Shown here piece after piece: positions 21,406 to 33,334 of a stretch of 64,000 nt of DNA. Every line of letters begins with the position of its first letter. Within the stretch, counting starts at the first letter, position 1. The notes beneath the pieces were generated by a model. That model saw nothing but the letters and a program-made list of their open reading frames with translations. It did not search any database and was not told the DNA's origin. The stretch lies in contig JANATG010000011.1 of NCBI GenBank assembly GCA_029449235.1, positions 92,001 to 156,000 on the forward strand. Direction: 5' to 3'. This DNA comes from Linnemannia schmuckeri (lineage: Eukaryota; Mortierellomycota; Mortierellomycetes; Mortierellales; Mortierellaceae). Both the position numbers and the translations under genes were made by a program.

Positions 21406-24400
21406 ATGGTTGAACCAGGGTACTCGTCGCCGTCCTTACTTGACTACTCGGTCATCCTCCAGGACTGATCCGCACTCAACAGCACCAACAGCAATATCAA
21501 CAATAAAAACAACGGCGACGGCAGCTGCAGCAACGGGAATGAAAAGCCGGTGTCGAAGCAAGGGCGTGCGGAGGTTGCAGTGACCGACGGGCCGAGTAAG
21601 CGGAGCTGCGTTACTCAGGCGTGCGACCGCTGTTGATAGCGTCGAGTCCATTGTGGTAAGTACGCATGATTATACTTCAATTGGTAATCGTGGAAAAGGA
21701 ATTGAACTGTAAAGGGCTGAGCTAAATTCGTTTTTGCCTAACTCTATCACTGCGGCGAAAAATCCGTGCATTCCATGCATACGTACATTCCTCCCCCATT
21801 CCTATCCACTTTTCACTCACCTTTTTTTTGAATTTTTGTTTTCTGGTGGTGAAAAAACTCGAATTGCTTATTTAGACCAGCTAAAGGCTTGTTGTTTGAG
21901 GTGTCTGCGAACAGACAACCGGTGCACTTTTCTGATCAAGCCCAAGAAGCGGGGACCACAAAATCGGTCCAGAAAACTAGAACAAGGGTGGGAATTGGAA
22001 TGGGAGTGGGGCTGAGAGTAGAGATCCTTTGTCGGGTATTCAAGGGGACCGTTCTTGGGCAGGGGCTGATGAAGGACAGCAACAGCAACGGCAACAGCAA
22101 CAGCATATGGCGCATCATTATGAGCCCGCGCAACAAAACCACATCATTTTGGACAACGACCACATCAGCAGCAGCAAGTGCAGGGACTTGACTTCAGTTG
22201 TCGAGATGAGTCCCAGTCATCTTGATTTCGAGCTATTGGACCTGCCCAGTAACTATGCCCAAAGTCTAGATAACAGTCCTTTGCAATCACTCCCTCCAAC
22301 CAACCAGTTGTTCATCATTCCAACAGTACTTTTTGGAGCAGGAAAAGTCACGACAGCCATTCCTGCCATGCCATCGGATGTAACAACAGGGGCACTAGGA
22401 AGAGCAGCTTCTGAGACCAACAATGTCTCCACGCTCGGCGCGGCGTCCACCTCTACCCCACCAATACTAACACCACAAGCGGCATCCGCTATCGTTCCCC
22501 CTCCAGCAACAATCAACCTCTTCTTGAAGGAGATGACGGACCATCTTGTTGAGATGTTTTTTGAACACAGCTTCAACGATCTCAATCTTATCAACCCTGG
22601 AACATTCCTCCGGGCATACTTCAACGGCACTGTCGGCCCAACTCTCCTAGGTGCTGCCTGCATGGTCACAGCACGTCTTTCCTTACACCCTGCAGGTCTC
22701 AGGACTCTATCTCAGAGATCAGGAGAGCCCTGGGCAGAACCAGTGTGTGCAAAGATCGGAACCTTGCTCACCGTGAGCTCGCTCGACAATGTGTATACCT
22801 CAATAATACTCTCCTTTTACGAGTACCTAACAGGAATTAATATAACGGGCTATCGATTTGAAGGATTTGCAGATCGGATGGCACAGCTGCTGTTACCGCA
22901 GAATCAACTCGAGACTCCTCCCTCCTTCGGCATGGAGCACTAGTTTCGGATCAGGATCGGCTGGAATTTGAGGCGAATATTCGGACATATGGGTATCTGA
23001 CTGTGAGCGATTGTATGTCGTGGACAGTTTCGGGATTTCCTCAAGTTAAGGCCTTTGTGGCCGAACTTGGCGGTTCCGAGCGATGACTGTAATTGGTGGG
23101 CCGAGAGATGAGGTCAAGATGAAGCTGGATAAGGAGAAACGACGATGCCTGTGGATCGGTTTGTGGAATCGATTCTGGGGAAGTCCAAGCGGCTGCTACA
23201 CATCGCGGGTACGGGCCTAATGAGTACACGTATGCCCTGTTCCGGATTGTACCCTTGATCGCCAAATTGTTCGACTCTGGAGTAACCGAAAAGACTGAGG
23301 AGCCAACCGCTCAGCAGAACCAGTCAAGAGGTTCAGTCAGCACTAGCTTGTTTTCGAGCCAGGAACACAAGACCGAGTATATCTAACTGAGCCAACAGCT
23401 AGAGCAATGGAGGGTCAGTTGCTGATGGATTATGACCCCTGGAGGGCACGGATCAACATCTCGCGGACGGATATGGACTCTGCGGGACTTTTGACGTATT
23501 GTTTTGTGGCGCAGATTCTGCTGCATCGACTGATTTTGATCTGGGCGAGGGCGCTTGTTGAGGAGAATTAGGAGGCGATTCAGAGCCAGAGCCTTGAGCA
23601 GGGACTGCTGTTTCAAGATGGTGAGGATGATGAGGATACTGCTAGTCCTATTAACAGCAGTGACTATAGTGACGAGTATGAATAAGATAGCGACGTTGAT
23701 GACGATGAGGAGTATTTAGGCCATGAGGAGGACGAAGAAAATAACGACGATGAAGAGGAGGCAATTGACGATGACCAGGCGCTGTTGAGGGCGGCTCCAA
23801 ATACATGTTATCATGCGGCCAATGAGATTGTGGGAATCATGGAGCACTATGGCCATGACTGGATCCGTTGTCGGGGAGGGGTCATGGGGTACCGTCTTTA
23901 CCGCCGCCACAGTGTACGTCCTCAAAGCGTTTTTTGGCTTGAAGGTCCTTGGATGAAGAAGCCAGATCAACAAAAGCCTAAGTATTTCTTTATATTCTGA
24001 AGGATGTAGGCACATAATGATGTTGTTTGCGAGCAAGAAAAAACCAGAACAAATGGCATTCGACAAACGGCGACTCCAGTCGTGTTTTCGGTTCTTGCAG
24101 GAGCTCAGTCCGTACTGGGCAATGGCCGGCGATCAATTGGAGTTCTTGAAGAGGCAGCTTTTTGGGGACGTTTCTGTCCTCTCCGTCGAAAGTCCAAATC
24201 ACTGGCAACGGTAACGGCAGCAACAACGGTAACAACAACAGTGAGGTCAACAGCGGCAGCAGTCTCTAGCAATGCAACATCGTACAACCAACAGCAGCAG
24301 GAACAGGGGAGCATCCATAGGACATCAACAGAGGAGAAGTCTTCGACTACAGAGGTGTCGAGTGCGCTGTTGACGACTGATGCTGGGTTTGCGATGTACT

Positions 24401-24484
24401 TGACACGGCGCGAGATACTTGAGCCGACGGAGAAGGCGACATTGTTGTCTCGCTCTCGACTTGCTCGAGAAGTGATTTTTTCAT
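21406..24484 (+). pseudogene. Decayed tandem copy of the Zn2Cys6 transcription factor
   Basis: This follows the upstream factor exon by exon. The ATG at 21406 starts a peptide like SSPSLLDYSVILQD, where the Trp codon of the intact copy is TGA. The zinc cluster begins ACDRC but then has TGA TAG in place of Arg-Gln. The intron donor and the second half (TDNRCTFLIKPKKRG, near 21910) are still visible. The middle domain survives in one open stretch to 22943 (EMTDHLVEMFFEHSFNDLNLINPGTFLR), then frameshifts and stops accumulate. The third exon is traceable (MLFASKKKPEQMAFDKRRLQSCFRFLQELSPYWA). The polyglutamine region is largely lost. Several disruptions look like C-to-T or G-to-A changes. Confidence 0.9.
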
Positions 24485-24639
24485 AAAGGCAAAGTCTCGT
24501 CGTGTGCTTATCTTTTTAATTTATTTCGCGCATGTGTCTCCTTTTTGATCTTCACTTCTACGCCCTCATCACCTTTGCTCCTCCTTCACCTTGACATCAA
24601 CTCTTTCCTTTGACTACTCTCCTTCCCCTCCCTTTCACC

Positions 24640-26285
24640 ATGGCAAGGTTCCTAGATCTCCCAGACGATATCCGTCTCATAATCGCAAAAGACCTCAAAC
24701 CGAAAACCCTCTCCACCCTCATCCGCACCTGCCATTCCTTCTACCCCACCTATCTCCCCTTCCTCTGGTCTGACATCAGTGCTATCACCTCCTACAAGGG
24801 CAAATTCATAGCACCAGAGCACATCCGCAAAAACTCTCACCTCATCCAGACCGTCCGACTGCATGCTACACTTCCGAGTGTTTACTATGAGATCCTGTTT
24901 CCGAGATTGAGGACTGTGCAGTCGGAGAGTTTTTATCTGTATGAGCACAGGGTTACCATGAAGGAGGAGCAGGTGAAGCCGAGAAAGAAGGTAGAATTCT
25001 TGAGGATGCATTCTATAGTAGGAAGTGGAAGGAAATTGGTGGTGAATCATAAGGATAAGTTGCCGACAGAGTTTGGGGGGGGGGGGGGGGGTTATTAGAA
25101 GGGTGGAATGGGTTGGAAGCGTTGGAGGTGTCGGAGGTTATTGTTGTGAAAGGTGCGGCGGGCTCCTTGTGGAAGATCTGTGATCGTGTCCAGAGTCTTT
25201 TACTCATAGGCGTCTGTCTTCCAGAAGATGATCCCTTCGCTACAGTTCTGTCGACACTTTCGTTTAGACGACTCAAGAAACTGACACTGGGGAGATATGC
25301 AACTCAGAGCAAGGAGATTCACAAGGCGTGGCCTCAAGTGATGTTGGAGCAGGCCAAAAGGGGCGCAGAAGGTTTGAAGAGGATCAAGTGGGATGTGACT
25401 GATGTTGGGTTCCCGGTCCGGATGGTCCTGGATGCGTTTGCGGAGGGGTGCTGACCAGAGTTGTGTGAACTCAGTATTGGCAATGTGATGACTTGTCCTG
25501 AAAGAGAGGTGGCCCTGATCCTTCGATCCTTACCGTCGAAGAGGTTAACGTTGTTTGAGTCCATGAACGATACCTTTGGACCCTTGACTTATGCTTGTTT
25601 GAAGGAGATGTATTTCGGACACTTGACCATTTTGAGTTTTGTGGGCTCGTCGGGCTGTACGAGTGTGATGGTTCAGGAAGTTCTGACAGAGTGTGTCAAC
25701 CTTGTAGAACTGGTGGCGCCCTATATCTTTATGCGGGATATTGCCAAGGCGACAAAGCCCTGGGGCTGTCGGGGGTTATACAAGTTGGCGGTTTACATCG
25801 CAAAGGAGTTTGGAGAAGAGGCAGAGGCAGAGGAGTGGGAAGAGCGGGTGTTTGAGCAGATTGGAAGGATGAGGCGGTTGCTGGATCTGGATTTGTCGCA
25901 AGATCCGTATTCGTTGGGAATGCTTGGATGGACGAATCCTTTTCTCGAGTTGGAGATCTTGGACCTTCGACTTACCCGCTCGAGGGATCCTTGCGACAAC
26001 GATGACAGCGACGACAACGGCAACACTGGCGGAGGCAGCATTGAGGATGGTGGCAATGAAAACGGCAGGAAGGTTGGAAGTAATATCAGGTGTTGGTCGA
26101 GTTTGATGCAGATGCAGATATTTGTGTTTGATGGCGTTGGACAGGCGTTGGGGATGGATGAGGCGAAGTGGATGGTGGAGCATTGGCAGGGGTTGCGGTG
26201 TATCTCGGGAGCGTTTAAGGAAGTGGAAGGACAAAATTGTGCTTGGCTGAAGCGGTTGTTCGTTGACCGCGATATTTCTTATTAA
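24640..26285 (+). pseudogene. F-box/LRR array member 1, broken
   Basis: Starts MARFLDLPDDIRL and follows the family F-box. After TEF the frame is lost in a G17 run (25075-25091), exactly where intact copies have the Trp of EFWEVV. The family resumes in another frame (GSLWKICDRVQSL) and meets a TGA at 25452-25454 where the others have GCWPEL. It then stays open to the stop at 26285 with the LRR block (LALILRSLPSKRL-type), an Asp/Asn/Gly linker and the terminal module (NIRCWSSLMQM ... RDISY). If the G run is a sequencing artefact, the TGA still breaks the gene. Confidence 0.85.
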
Positions 26286-26411
26286 AGGGGCGAGGAAGGG
26301 AAATGACCATCCCACTGAAAATTAAAAAATGCCTGCTCTTAGTTCACACTCTTGTTTTCGTTTCTTCTTTCATTCACTCTTGCAATTCATTCCAACAAGT
26401 CCTCCTTCTCA

Positions 26412-28017
26412 ATGGCCAAGACGACGTTTCTTTATCTCCTCAACGAGATTCTCCAACTCGTTGCAGGACTTCTCACCATCTGCGAACACTATGCTCTCAT
26501 CCTCACCTGTCAATTGTTTTACGCCTCCTTCATTCCCTGCCTCTGGTCCAACCTCAGTGTCAAACAAAACAGACACGACGTGGTCGATATTTCCTCCGTC
26601 AAATCCAACGCCCACTGCGTTGAAGCGCTCCATTACCCCGTGACACTTCTAAAAGAGTACTACACACTGTTCTTCCTGTGTCTGCATACACTCCGTTTGG
26701 GCAAGCATCCGTGGGAATATGTGCTCAAAGTAGCGATGGAGGCAAGTTATTTGAAGAAGGTGAGGAAGAAGGTTGAATCTATGAGAAGGCATTCTGCAGT
26801 CAATGTGAGGAAGTTTGGGTATCATCATAGGGATATTTTACCAGGTACGTGTTGGGAGGTTGTTCACCAGGAGTGGTAAGGGTTGGAGGCGTTGGAGCTA
26901 TCCGGGCTTGTTGACGGGGGAGGATCAGTGGACGCGTTCTAGAGGGTGTGTGGTCGTTTATAGAGTCTGCACCTAACCGGCGCTCATCTTCCAGATAATG
27001 CCTCTGCAGTCCTGCTGTCGACATTGTCGTTTCGACGGCTCCACGACCTGACGATTACCAGACCCAGATAGCAGAGCAAACATCCTCACTGGATCCGGCC
27101 ACAGCAATTGCTCAAGCAGGCCAAAAGGGGTCCAAGTACCAGAGACGGCCAATGTGGGATGTTGAGGATGTAGGATTACCGGTCCAAGAGGTTCTCGAGG
27201 CACTCGAGGAAGATTGTTGGGCAAAGTTGTGCGGGCTCACTATCGATGGCATGACGCGCGGAGATGAAGAGATGGCGCGCATCCTTCGGTCCTTGCCATC
27301 GCGGTGGGTGGTGTCCTTTACACCACTGAGAAACTGTTTTGGAGTCCTGGCGTATAGTTGTTTGGAAGAGCTGCATTTTACACATTTGCGAGAGTTGAGT
27401 TTTGGAGATACGAGAGAGGTGATGAGTATGATGGTCCAGAAGATATTGATGGGATGTGTTCACCTCACAAGTCTGGATGCGCCGTACGTCTACCTGAGGG
27501 ACATTGTCAAGGCACCGAGAGGAGGAGCATTGAAATTATGGGTTGCCTGGGGATTCAGAAGCTGGTGGTGTATATTGTCAAGCAGGCGGGCGATAAGGCA
27601 GAATGGGGCAGGGAAGTGTTTGAGCAGATTGGGAAGCTGACGTGGTTACAAGTTTTGGATCTACAGTGGGACCCTGATGGGATTTTCGAGTCAAATCGAC
27701 CAGTGGCGATTATGAGGTTGATGATTTTGGATTTTCGACTTTGTTCTCACTCCTCCTCAAAGAGCAGCAGCCACAGGGGCAATGGCGATGGCTGAACTGA
27801 GCAAAAAGGAGGTGCCGCCAGTATAGAGTTTTGGTTTGGTGAAGACAGGCGGATGCTGGGGATGGAGGATGCCTTGTGGATGGTTCAGAAATGGAAAACT
27901 CTGAGGGTACTGTGGGGTCGGTTTATGGGAGTGAACGACGAGGAGTACGAGGTGTTGAATCAGGCATTTGCCCAGAGGAGGATCCAGCACGGAAAATACT
28001 TACCTTGTAATCCATAA
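26412..28017 (+). pseudogene. F-box/LRR array member 2, heavily decayed
   Basis: The N-terminus (MAKTTFLYLLNEILQL ... LIPCLWSN-like) is only loosely F-box, and the first stop (TAA) comes at about 26878 after EVVHQEW. Family signatures recur in shifting frames: DNASAVLLSTLSFRRLHDL near 27000, VGLPVQEVLEALEEDCWAKLC near 27190, SMMVQKILMGCVHL near 27430, and GMEDALWMVQKW near 27860. At least three in-frame stops and several frameshifts separate them. The position and orientation fit the head-to-tail array. No functional product is expected. Confidence 0.8.
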
Positions 28018-28340
28018 TATTCGACACGTATTAATAAATGATTTAAGAGAGGGGGCGGTTGTTGGTTGGTGCTGCCACACGCGTGGGCAGTGGGCAGTAC
28101 TATGGTGAGTGCGATTCGGTTGGACCCTTGGTTCTTTTCTTGGGTGGAGTTCAGCCACACGGAGAGGAGATAGGAAGGCGCAACTGGGCTCGTTGTTGTT
28201 TTGCCATTCTTCTCTCTTCACTCCCCTTCCTACCTCTTCTTTTCATTCACTTCACCCCACTCTTTCCACTTTCATTTTCACTTTCATTTCCCTCCTCACT
28301 CAACTCAACAACTCAATCACTCAGACTGATTCATTACTCA

Positions 28341-29888
28341 ATGACAACGATTCTCGATCTCCCAGACGAGATCCGATTGCTCATCGGAAAGGAGCTTTCC
28401 GCAAAGTCCATTTACTCCCTCATTCGCGTCTGTCGCTCCCTCTACTCTTCTTTTATCCCCAATCTCTGGTCATACCTGAGCATCATGCACTTCAAGTCCG
28501 GCTCTGTCCCTGCAGAGCAAGTCCGTGTCAATGCCCACCGCGTTAAGGACCTCACCTTCTCGTCCATACTGAAAAAGGACTACTACGCCATTGACTATCC
28601 TCAAGTGCACACGCTGCGGATGATGACCTTCTACCGGGATGACAAGGACGACCGTTACTTGCGGGTCTTGCCGCAGGAAAAAGTCGATTTTCTGAGGCGC
28701 CATCCGTTTATCAAGAAGTTGATTTATCAGCACAAGGATGCGTTGCCGAGAGAGTTTTGGGAGGTTGTTGGGACAGAGTGTGTACACCTTGAGGAACTGG
28801 AGTTTACGGGTGTTGTTGGACAGGATGCGGTGGATGCCTTCTGGAGGGTATGTGATCGAGTCCATAGTCTTTCTCTCACTGGAGTCGGGCTTCCCAAAGA
28901 TTTTCTCGTCCTGTCGACCCTCTCCTTCTCGCATCTTCGGCGACTGAATATTACAAAGTATCCCTGGTTGGGCAATGTTTCCTATAGTACTTGGCCCCTG
29001 CAGCTGCTTGAGCAGGTCAAGAAGGCAGATGGTCTGAGGTACTTAATGTGGGATGTGTCAGATGTTGCGTTCCCTGTTCGGAAGTTCCAGGAAACGCTTG
29101 CGGAGGAGGGTTGTTGGCCGGAACTGTGTAGCCTTGGCATTTTTGACCCGAAATGCACCGACAAAGATATGGCCACAATCCTCAGGACGCTTCCATCGCG
29201 CAAGTTGATCGGTCTTGATCGTGCAGGTGAGGGACAGTTTGGCCCAATGACATTCAGCTGTCTGCGGGAGATGTATTTTGGACATCTGCAGGAGCTGAAG
29301 ATTGAGCAGTGTGTAGGGGTTAGCAGCGCCATGGTTCAGGAGATTATGATGGAGTGTGCACATCTGATCATTCTCGAGGCGCCGTATGTCTTTATCCGGG
29401 ATATTGTCACGGCACCAAAACCCTGGAGCTGTTTGAAGCTCAAGGAGATGACAGTCTATATCGCCAAGCAAGAGGATGATGAGGTAGGGTGGGATGGTTT
29501 GGTGTTTGAGCAGATCTCCAAGCTGCGACGTCTTCGATCTCTGGACTTACAACGGAACCCACGCTACTCAAGTAAAAGAATCCGTCCTGAGACTGTCATG
29601 GATCTAGAAACATTGGACTTACGCCTGCCGGGCTTCTGTAACAGTGGCAGCAGCAGCGACGGCGGTGGTTGTGATATTAGATGCTGGTCGAGTCTGGTGC
29701 AGCTGGGATCGTTTTGTTTCGACGGTGATCGACAGGTGCTTGGGATGAAGGAGGCATTGTGGATGGTCGAGCATTGGAGAGACTTGACGACTATCTGGGG
29801 CGAGTTTGAGGCTGTTGAAGGCAATGATGTCGACAAGCTGGACAAGTTGTTCAAGGAGAATGGTGTTGCCAACCCCAAGTTAAATTGA
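28341..29888 (+). CDS. F-box/LRR array member 3 (intact; conversion donor)
   Basis: Single exon, 515 residues. I chose the ATG before TTILDLPDEIRLL because that start is shared by the paralogues; the frame is open upstream to 28059 but that part is CT-rich leader. F-box at residues ~4-45 (LPDEIRLLIGKELS, RVCRSLYSSFIPNLW). LRR-like segments follow (LSTLSFSHLRRLNITKY, GCWPELCSLGIFDP, YFGHLQELKIEQCVGVSSAMVQEIM). A short linker (NSGSSSDGGG) leads to the terminal module CWSSLVQL ... VDKLDKLFKENG. Expected role: SCF substrate receptor, substrate unknown. Its 3' portion is present almost unchanged at 37704-38464 and 52614-52965. Confidence 0.88.
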   Translation: MTTILDLPDEIRLLIGKELSAKSIYSLIRVCRSLYSSFIPNLWSYLSIMHFKSGSVPAEQVRVNAHRVKDLTFSSILKKDYYAIDYPQVHTLRMMTFYRDDKDDRYLRVLPQEKVDFLRRHPFIKKLIYQHKDALPREFWEVVGTECVHLEELEFTGVVGQDAVDAFWRVCDRVHSLSLTGVGLPKDFLVLSTLSFSHLRRLNITKYPWLGNVSYSTWPLQLLEQVKKADGLRYLMWDVSDVAFPVRKFQETLAEEGCWPELCSLGIFDPKCTDKDMATILRTLPSRKLIGLDRAGEGQFGPMTFSCLREMYFGHLQELKIEQCVGVSSAMVQEIMMECAHLIILEAPYVFIRDIVTAPKPWSCLKLKEMTVYIAKQEDDEVGWDGLVFEQISKLRRLRSLDLQRNPRYSSKRIRPETVMDLETLDLRLPGFCNSGSSSDGGGCDIRCWSSLVQLGSFCFDGDRQVLGMKEALWMVEHWRDLTTIWGEFEAVEGNDVDKLDKLFKENGVANPKLN

Positions 29889-30119
29889 ATTTGTTGAAAT
29901 AAATAAATAAATCCGAGGTCGACTGAATTTTGTCTCCTTTCCGCTGCTGAAGGGTCTCTGCTCTAATTTTGATTTCAATGCTGAAGGATTCTTCTCTCCT
30001 TTCTCTCATTTGTTCATCCATCACACCTTCTTCCTTGCCATCCACACATCCACACGCTTTTCCTCTCTCTTCACATTGACATCCACTCTCACCCACCATC
30101 CCTCTTCTCTTCTTCATCT

Positions 30120-31679
30120 ATGACGACGATTCTCGACCTCCCAGACGAGATCCATCTGCTGGTCGGAAAGCAGTTGTCACCCAAGGTCGTCTACTCCTGC
30201 ATCCGCGTCTGTCGCGCTTTCTACTCTGCCTACATCCCCTGTCTATGGTCCAACATCCACGTCAGGACATATAAAGGCAACATAATTAGCGTAAATCAAC
30301 TCCGTGCCAATGCCCATCGAGTCGAGACCATCGACTACTCCTCGACCCTCACGGACGACTATTATACCATCGTCTATCCTCGACTGCAGGCGATACGAAC
30401 GAGCACCTATTTTGGGGACAAAAAGGACCCCAACTTCATGCGGGTGCAGCGTCACCAAAAGGCACAGTTTGCTCGACTTCACCCCACCATCAGGAAATTG
30501 TACTATGGTCAACCCGACGGCCTTTCGAAAGAGTTTTGGGAGGTTGTTGAGACAGAGTGGAAGGAGCTTGAGACTTTGGATATGTCGAGTGTGGTTGAGG
30601 AGGATGCGGTGGATGCCTTCTGGAGAGTGTGTGACCGAGTTCACAATCTTTCTCTCACTGGAGTCGAGCTTCCCAAGGACTTTCCTATCCTGTCGACCCT
30701 CTCTTTCCCACATCTTCGGCGACTGAATATCACAAAGTATTCTTGGCTAGACAATATTTCCTATAGTACTTGGCCCCTGCAGCTGCTTGAGCAGGTCAAG
30801 AAGGCAGATGGTCTGAGGTACTTGGGGTGGAATGTAGCAGATATCCCGTTCCCTACTCAGGTGGTTATCGATGCCTTCGAGGAGAGTTGCTGGCCGGAAC
30901 TATGCGAGCTCAGCATAGGTGGTCCTGCAGGCGCCGACCAAGATCTGGCTACGATCCTCAGGGTGCTTCCGTCACGGCGACTGGCGAGCTTTGACTGGTC
31001 GAATGACTTACTGGGACCCTTGACGTACAACTGTTTGCGTGAGGTGCACTTTGATCATTTGCAGAGTTTGATAATAGGGGAGTGCACGGGGGTCACGAGC
31101 GCCATGGTCCAGGAGGTGTTGACCAGTTGTGTCCACCTTGATATTTTTGATGCTCCCTACATCTTTGTTCGGGATATTGCCACAGCGCCGAAACCCTGGG
31201 GCTGCTTGAAGCTTGAGAATCTAGCGATTTATATCGCCAAGCAAGAGGAAGATGAGGTGGAGTGGGATGGTTTGGTGTTTCGGCAGATTTCGAGACTTGG
31301 ACGCCTTCAGAGTCTCGATTTGAGACGGAGTCCACATATCTACGATGATCCCGTACGGTCTGACGCAATCTTGCAACTGGACACTTTGGACTTTTGCCTG
31401 CCGTCTTCATTCAGCATCAAGAGCTCTAGCGAAAACGGCAGCAACGACAGTAGCAGTGTCAGCGGAGGTGACATCAGGTGCTGGTCGAGTTTAATTCAAA
31501 TGCGACAGTTTTCGTTTGACGGAGACAGGCAGATGCTGGGGATACAGGAGGCACTATGGATGACGGAGCATTGGAGGGATTTGTGGTGCATCTGTGGTAA
31601 GTTCCGGGGCGTTGAAAGTGATGATGTCGACAACTTGGAGAAGTTTTTCGAGGAAAAGGGCATTTCATACTTTGATTAA
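30120..31679 (+). CDS. F-box/LRR array member 4 (intact; duplicated at 51.6-52.4 kb)
   Basis: Single exon, 519 residues, starting MTTILDLPDEIHLLVGKQL, 231 bp after the previous gene. F-box at ~4-45; N-terminal conserved block LTDDYYTIVYPRLQ; LRR region with CWPELCELSIGG, TILRVLPSRRLASF, CLREVHFDHLQSL and PYIFVRDIATAPKPWGC. A Ser/Asn-rich linker (SSENGSNDSSSVSGG) precedes IRCWSSLIQM and the end EEKGISYFD. Its first 745 bp, together with the upstream intergenic region and the 3' end of the previous gene, recur inverted at 51637-52965. A 67-bp block (30757-30823) is identical to member 3. Confidence 0.88.
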   Translation: MTTILDLPDEIHLLVGKQLSPKVVYSCIRVCRAFYSAYIPCLWSNIHVRTYKGNIISVNQLRANAHRVETIDYSSTLTDDYYTIVYPRLQAIRTSTYFGDKKDPNFMRVQRHQKAQFARLHPTIRKLYYGQPDGLSKEFWEVVETEWKELETLDMSSVVEEDAVDAFWRVCDRVHNLSLTGVELPKDFPILSTLSFPHLRRLNITKYSWLDNISYSTWPLQLLEQVKKADGLRYLGWNVADIPFPTQVVIDAFEESCWPELCELSIGGPAGADQDLATILRVLPSRRLASFDWSNDLLGPLTYNCLREVHFDHLQSLIIGECTGVTSAMVQEVLTSCVHLDIFDAPYIFVRDIATAPKPWGCLKLENLAIYIAKQEEDEVEWDGLVFRQISRLGRLQSLDLRRSPHIYDDPVRSDAILQLDTLDFCLPSSFSIKSSSENGSNDSSSVSGGDIRCWSSLIQMRQFSFDGDRQMLGIQEALWMTEHWRDLWCICGKFRGVESDDVDNLEKFFEEKGISYFD

Positions 31680-31738
31680 TTCCAGGAATACTTCTGTTGC
31701 ATAATAATAAATGCAAGTCTCAAAGAAACATAAATACC

Positions 31739-32770
31739 ATGTGTGCAACTCCTCCCACACCTAACATTCATTCACTCATTGCAAAACACCTCACCACAAA
31801 CTCCATCCACTCCCTCCTCCGTACTTGATATTCTCTCTACTCCTTCTATCTCTATTCCCTATCCTCTTGTCCGGCATAACATTGAGGTCATTCAAGAGCA
31901 AGATCAAGGCAGCTCACATCCTCGCCCACGTCTAAGAGAGGGCTATTACACATCAGTTGACTATCCTTGCCTGCAGACCTTACAACTCCTCAACTCTTCC
32001 GACTCATTTTTTAGGAACAGTATGATGCTCCCGTCAGAAGAAGAAGAAGCAGCAGCAGCGCCAGAAGTGGACATCTTCAGGTTTCCTCCTTTCTCTCGCC
32101 ATTGCATCAAAGGGTGCATTTTGCGAGACTGAGCCTGACTGTGAGAAAACTGGTCTGTGGGCTTCGTGATGAGGAGTCGGGTGAGTTTTTGGGAAGCTGT
32201 CGAAACAGATCAGAGGGAGCTTAAGGAGGTGAATGTGTCTAAAGAGACTGATGGCGATGTAGTGGCTACTTACTGGAGGGTGTGTGGTGATTGAGTTCAC
32301 AGACTTCGCCCGACTACGATTGGGCATTCAGGATTTAGTCCTCCTATTCTATCAACCCGCACCTTTGAGAGACTCGAGCGCTTGATGTTCATAAAGCATT
32401 GGCGAAGGGGAACAAGCCTTATCGACATAGGACCTGGCTTTTGGTGTTGCTCAAGCAGGCCAAGAATACGTCCAGAGGTCTGAGATGCCTCGAGCAGGAC
32501 ATGCGTAATAACCAATTTCTGTTCAGATGGTTCAGGGTGCGCTTGTGGAGGAATGCATATACCGACAGCAACAACCCGAGGCAATTGTTGGTTGAGGGAG
32601 ACATTGAAAGCGGCCTCTCAGTTTTCCATTCGCAAATAAAGAGCAGAAAAAGTTATGGTACCTTTTTCTTGGCTGCTGATGCTGCATCCGCCATGTTTGG
32701 TGGATTTGGCCTTGGTACTGCATGTGCTTTGTTTTGTGTTCAGCAAACTCAAGATGCTGGACCTGCGTGA
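31739..32770 (+). pseudogene. F-box/LRR array member 5, remnant
   Basis: Only the N-terminal half is traceable. It reads NIHSLIAKHLTTNSIHSLLRT then TGA, and YTSVDYPCLQTLQLL near 31940, the family's EYYT...PRLHTLRL block. Stops and frameshifts follow. Sequence after 32330 keeps faint LRR-type similarity (RTFERLERLMFIKH; RTWLLVLLKQAK) but no C-terminal module was found before the next gene. The region to 33150 otherwise holds only an unsupported open frame and a T run at 32802-32820. Confidence 0.65.
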
Positions 32771-33148
32771 ACAACGAGCCGCGAGATCGTGATTTTCTTT
32801 GTTTTTTTTTTTTTTTTTTTAATTCATGGATAGATTTCTATCTTTTCACAGCCAAGCTGTCTGAGTATCCGGGATGGTTGAAGAAAGGCTAGAAAAGGAA
32901 GGCAGGACCGAGTTTTGGGTACCCGGCAGTCGTTGGTCAAAACGGGTTAAGAGAGGGCGAGACCAAGGTCTGGGAACCAGCCAGTGGCAGATCAAGAAAT
33001 GTGAATGAATTTGAGACTGATTGCCTGGGCTGATCGTCTGGTAATGTGACTGTGTGCATGGCCATAATGCGACGAAAGGATATAAAAGAGAGCTCTTCGA
33101 ACAACGGCGCCTTTATCCCTCGTTTCTCTTTATTACCTTTCCATTCGT

Positions 33149-33294
<146 letters not shown>

Positions 33295-33334
33295 CCTTCT
33301 TGCTTACTCATCCCCACTCACCCGCTGTTCTCTC

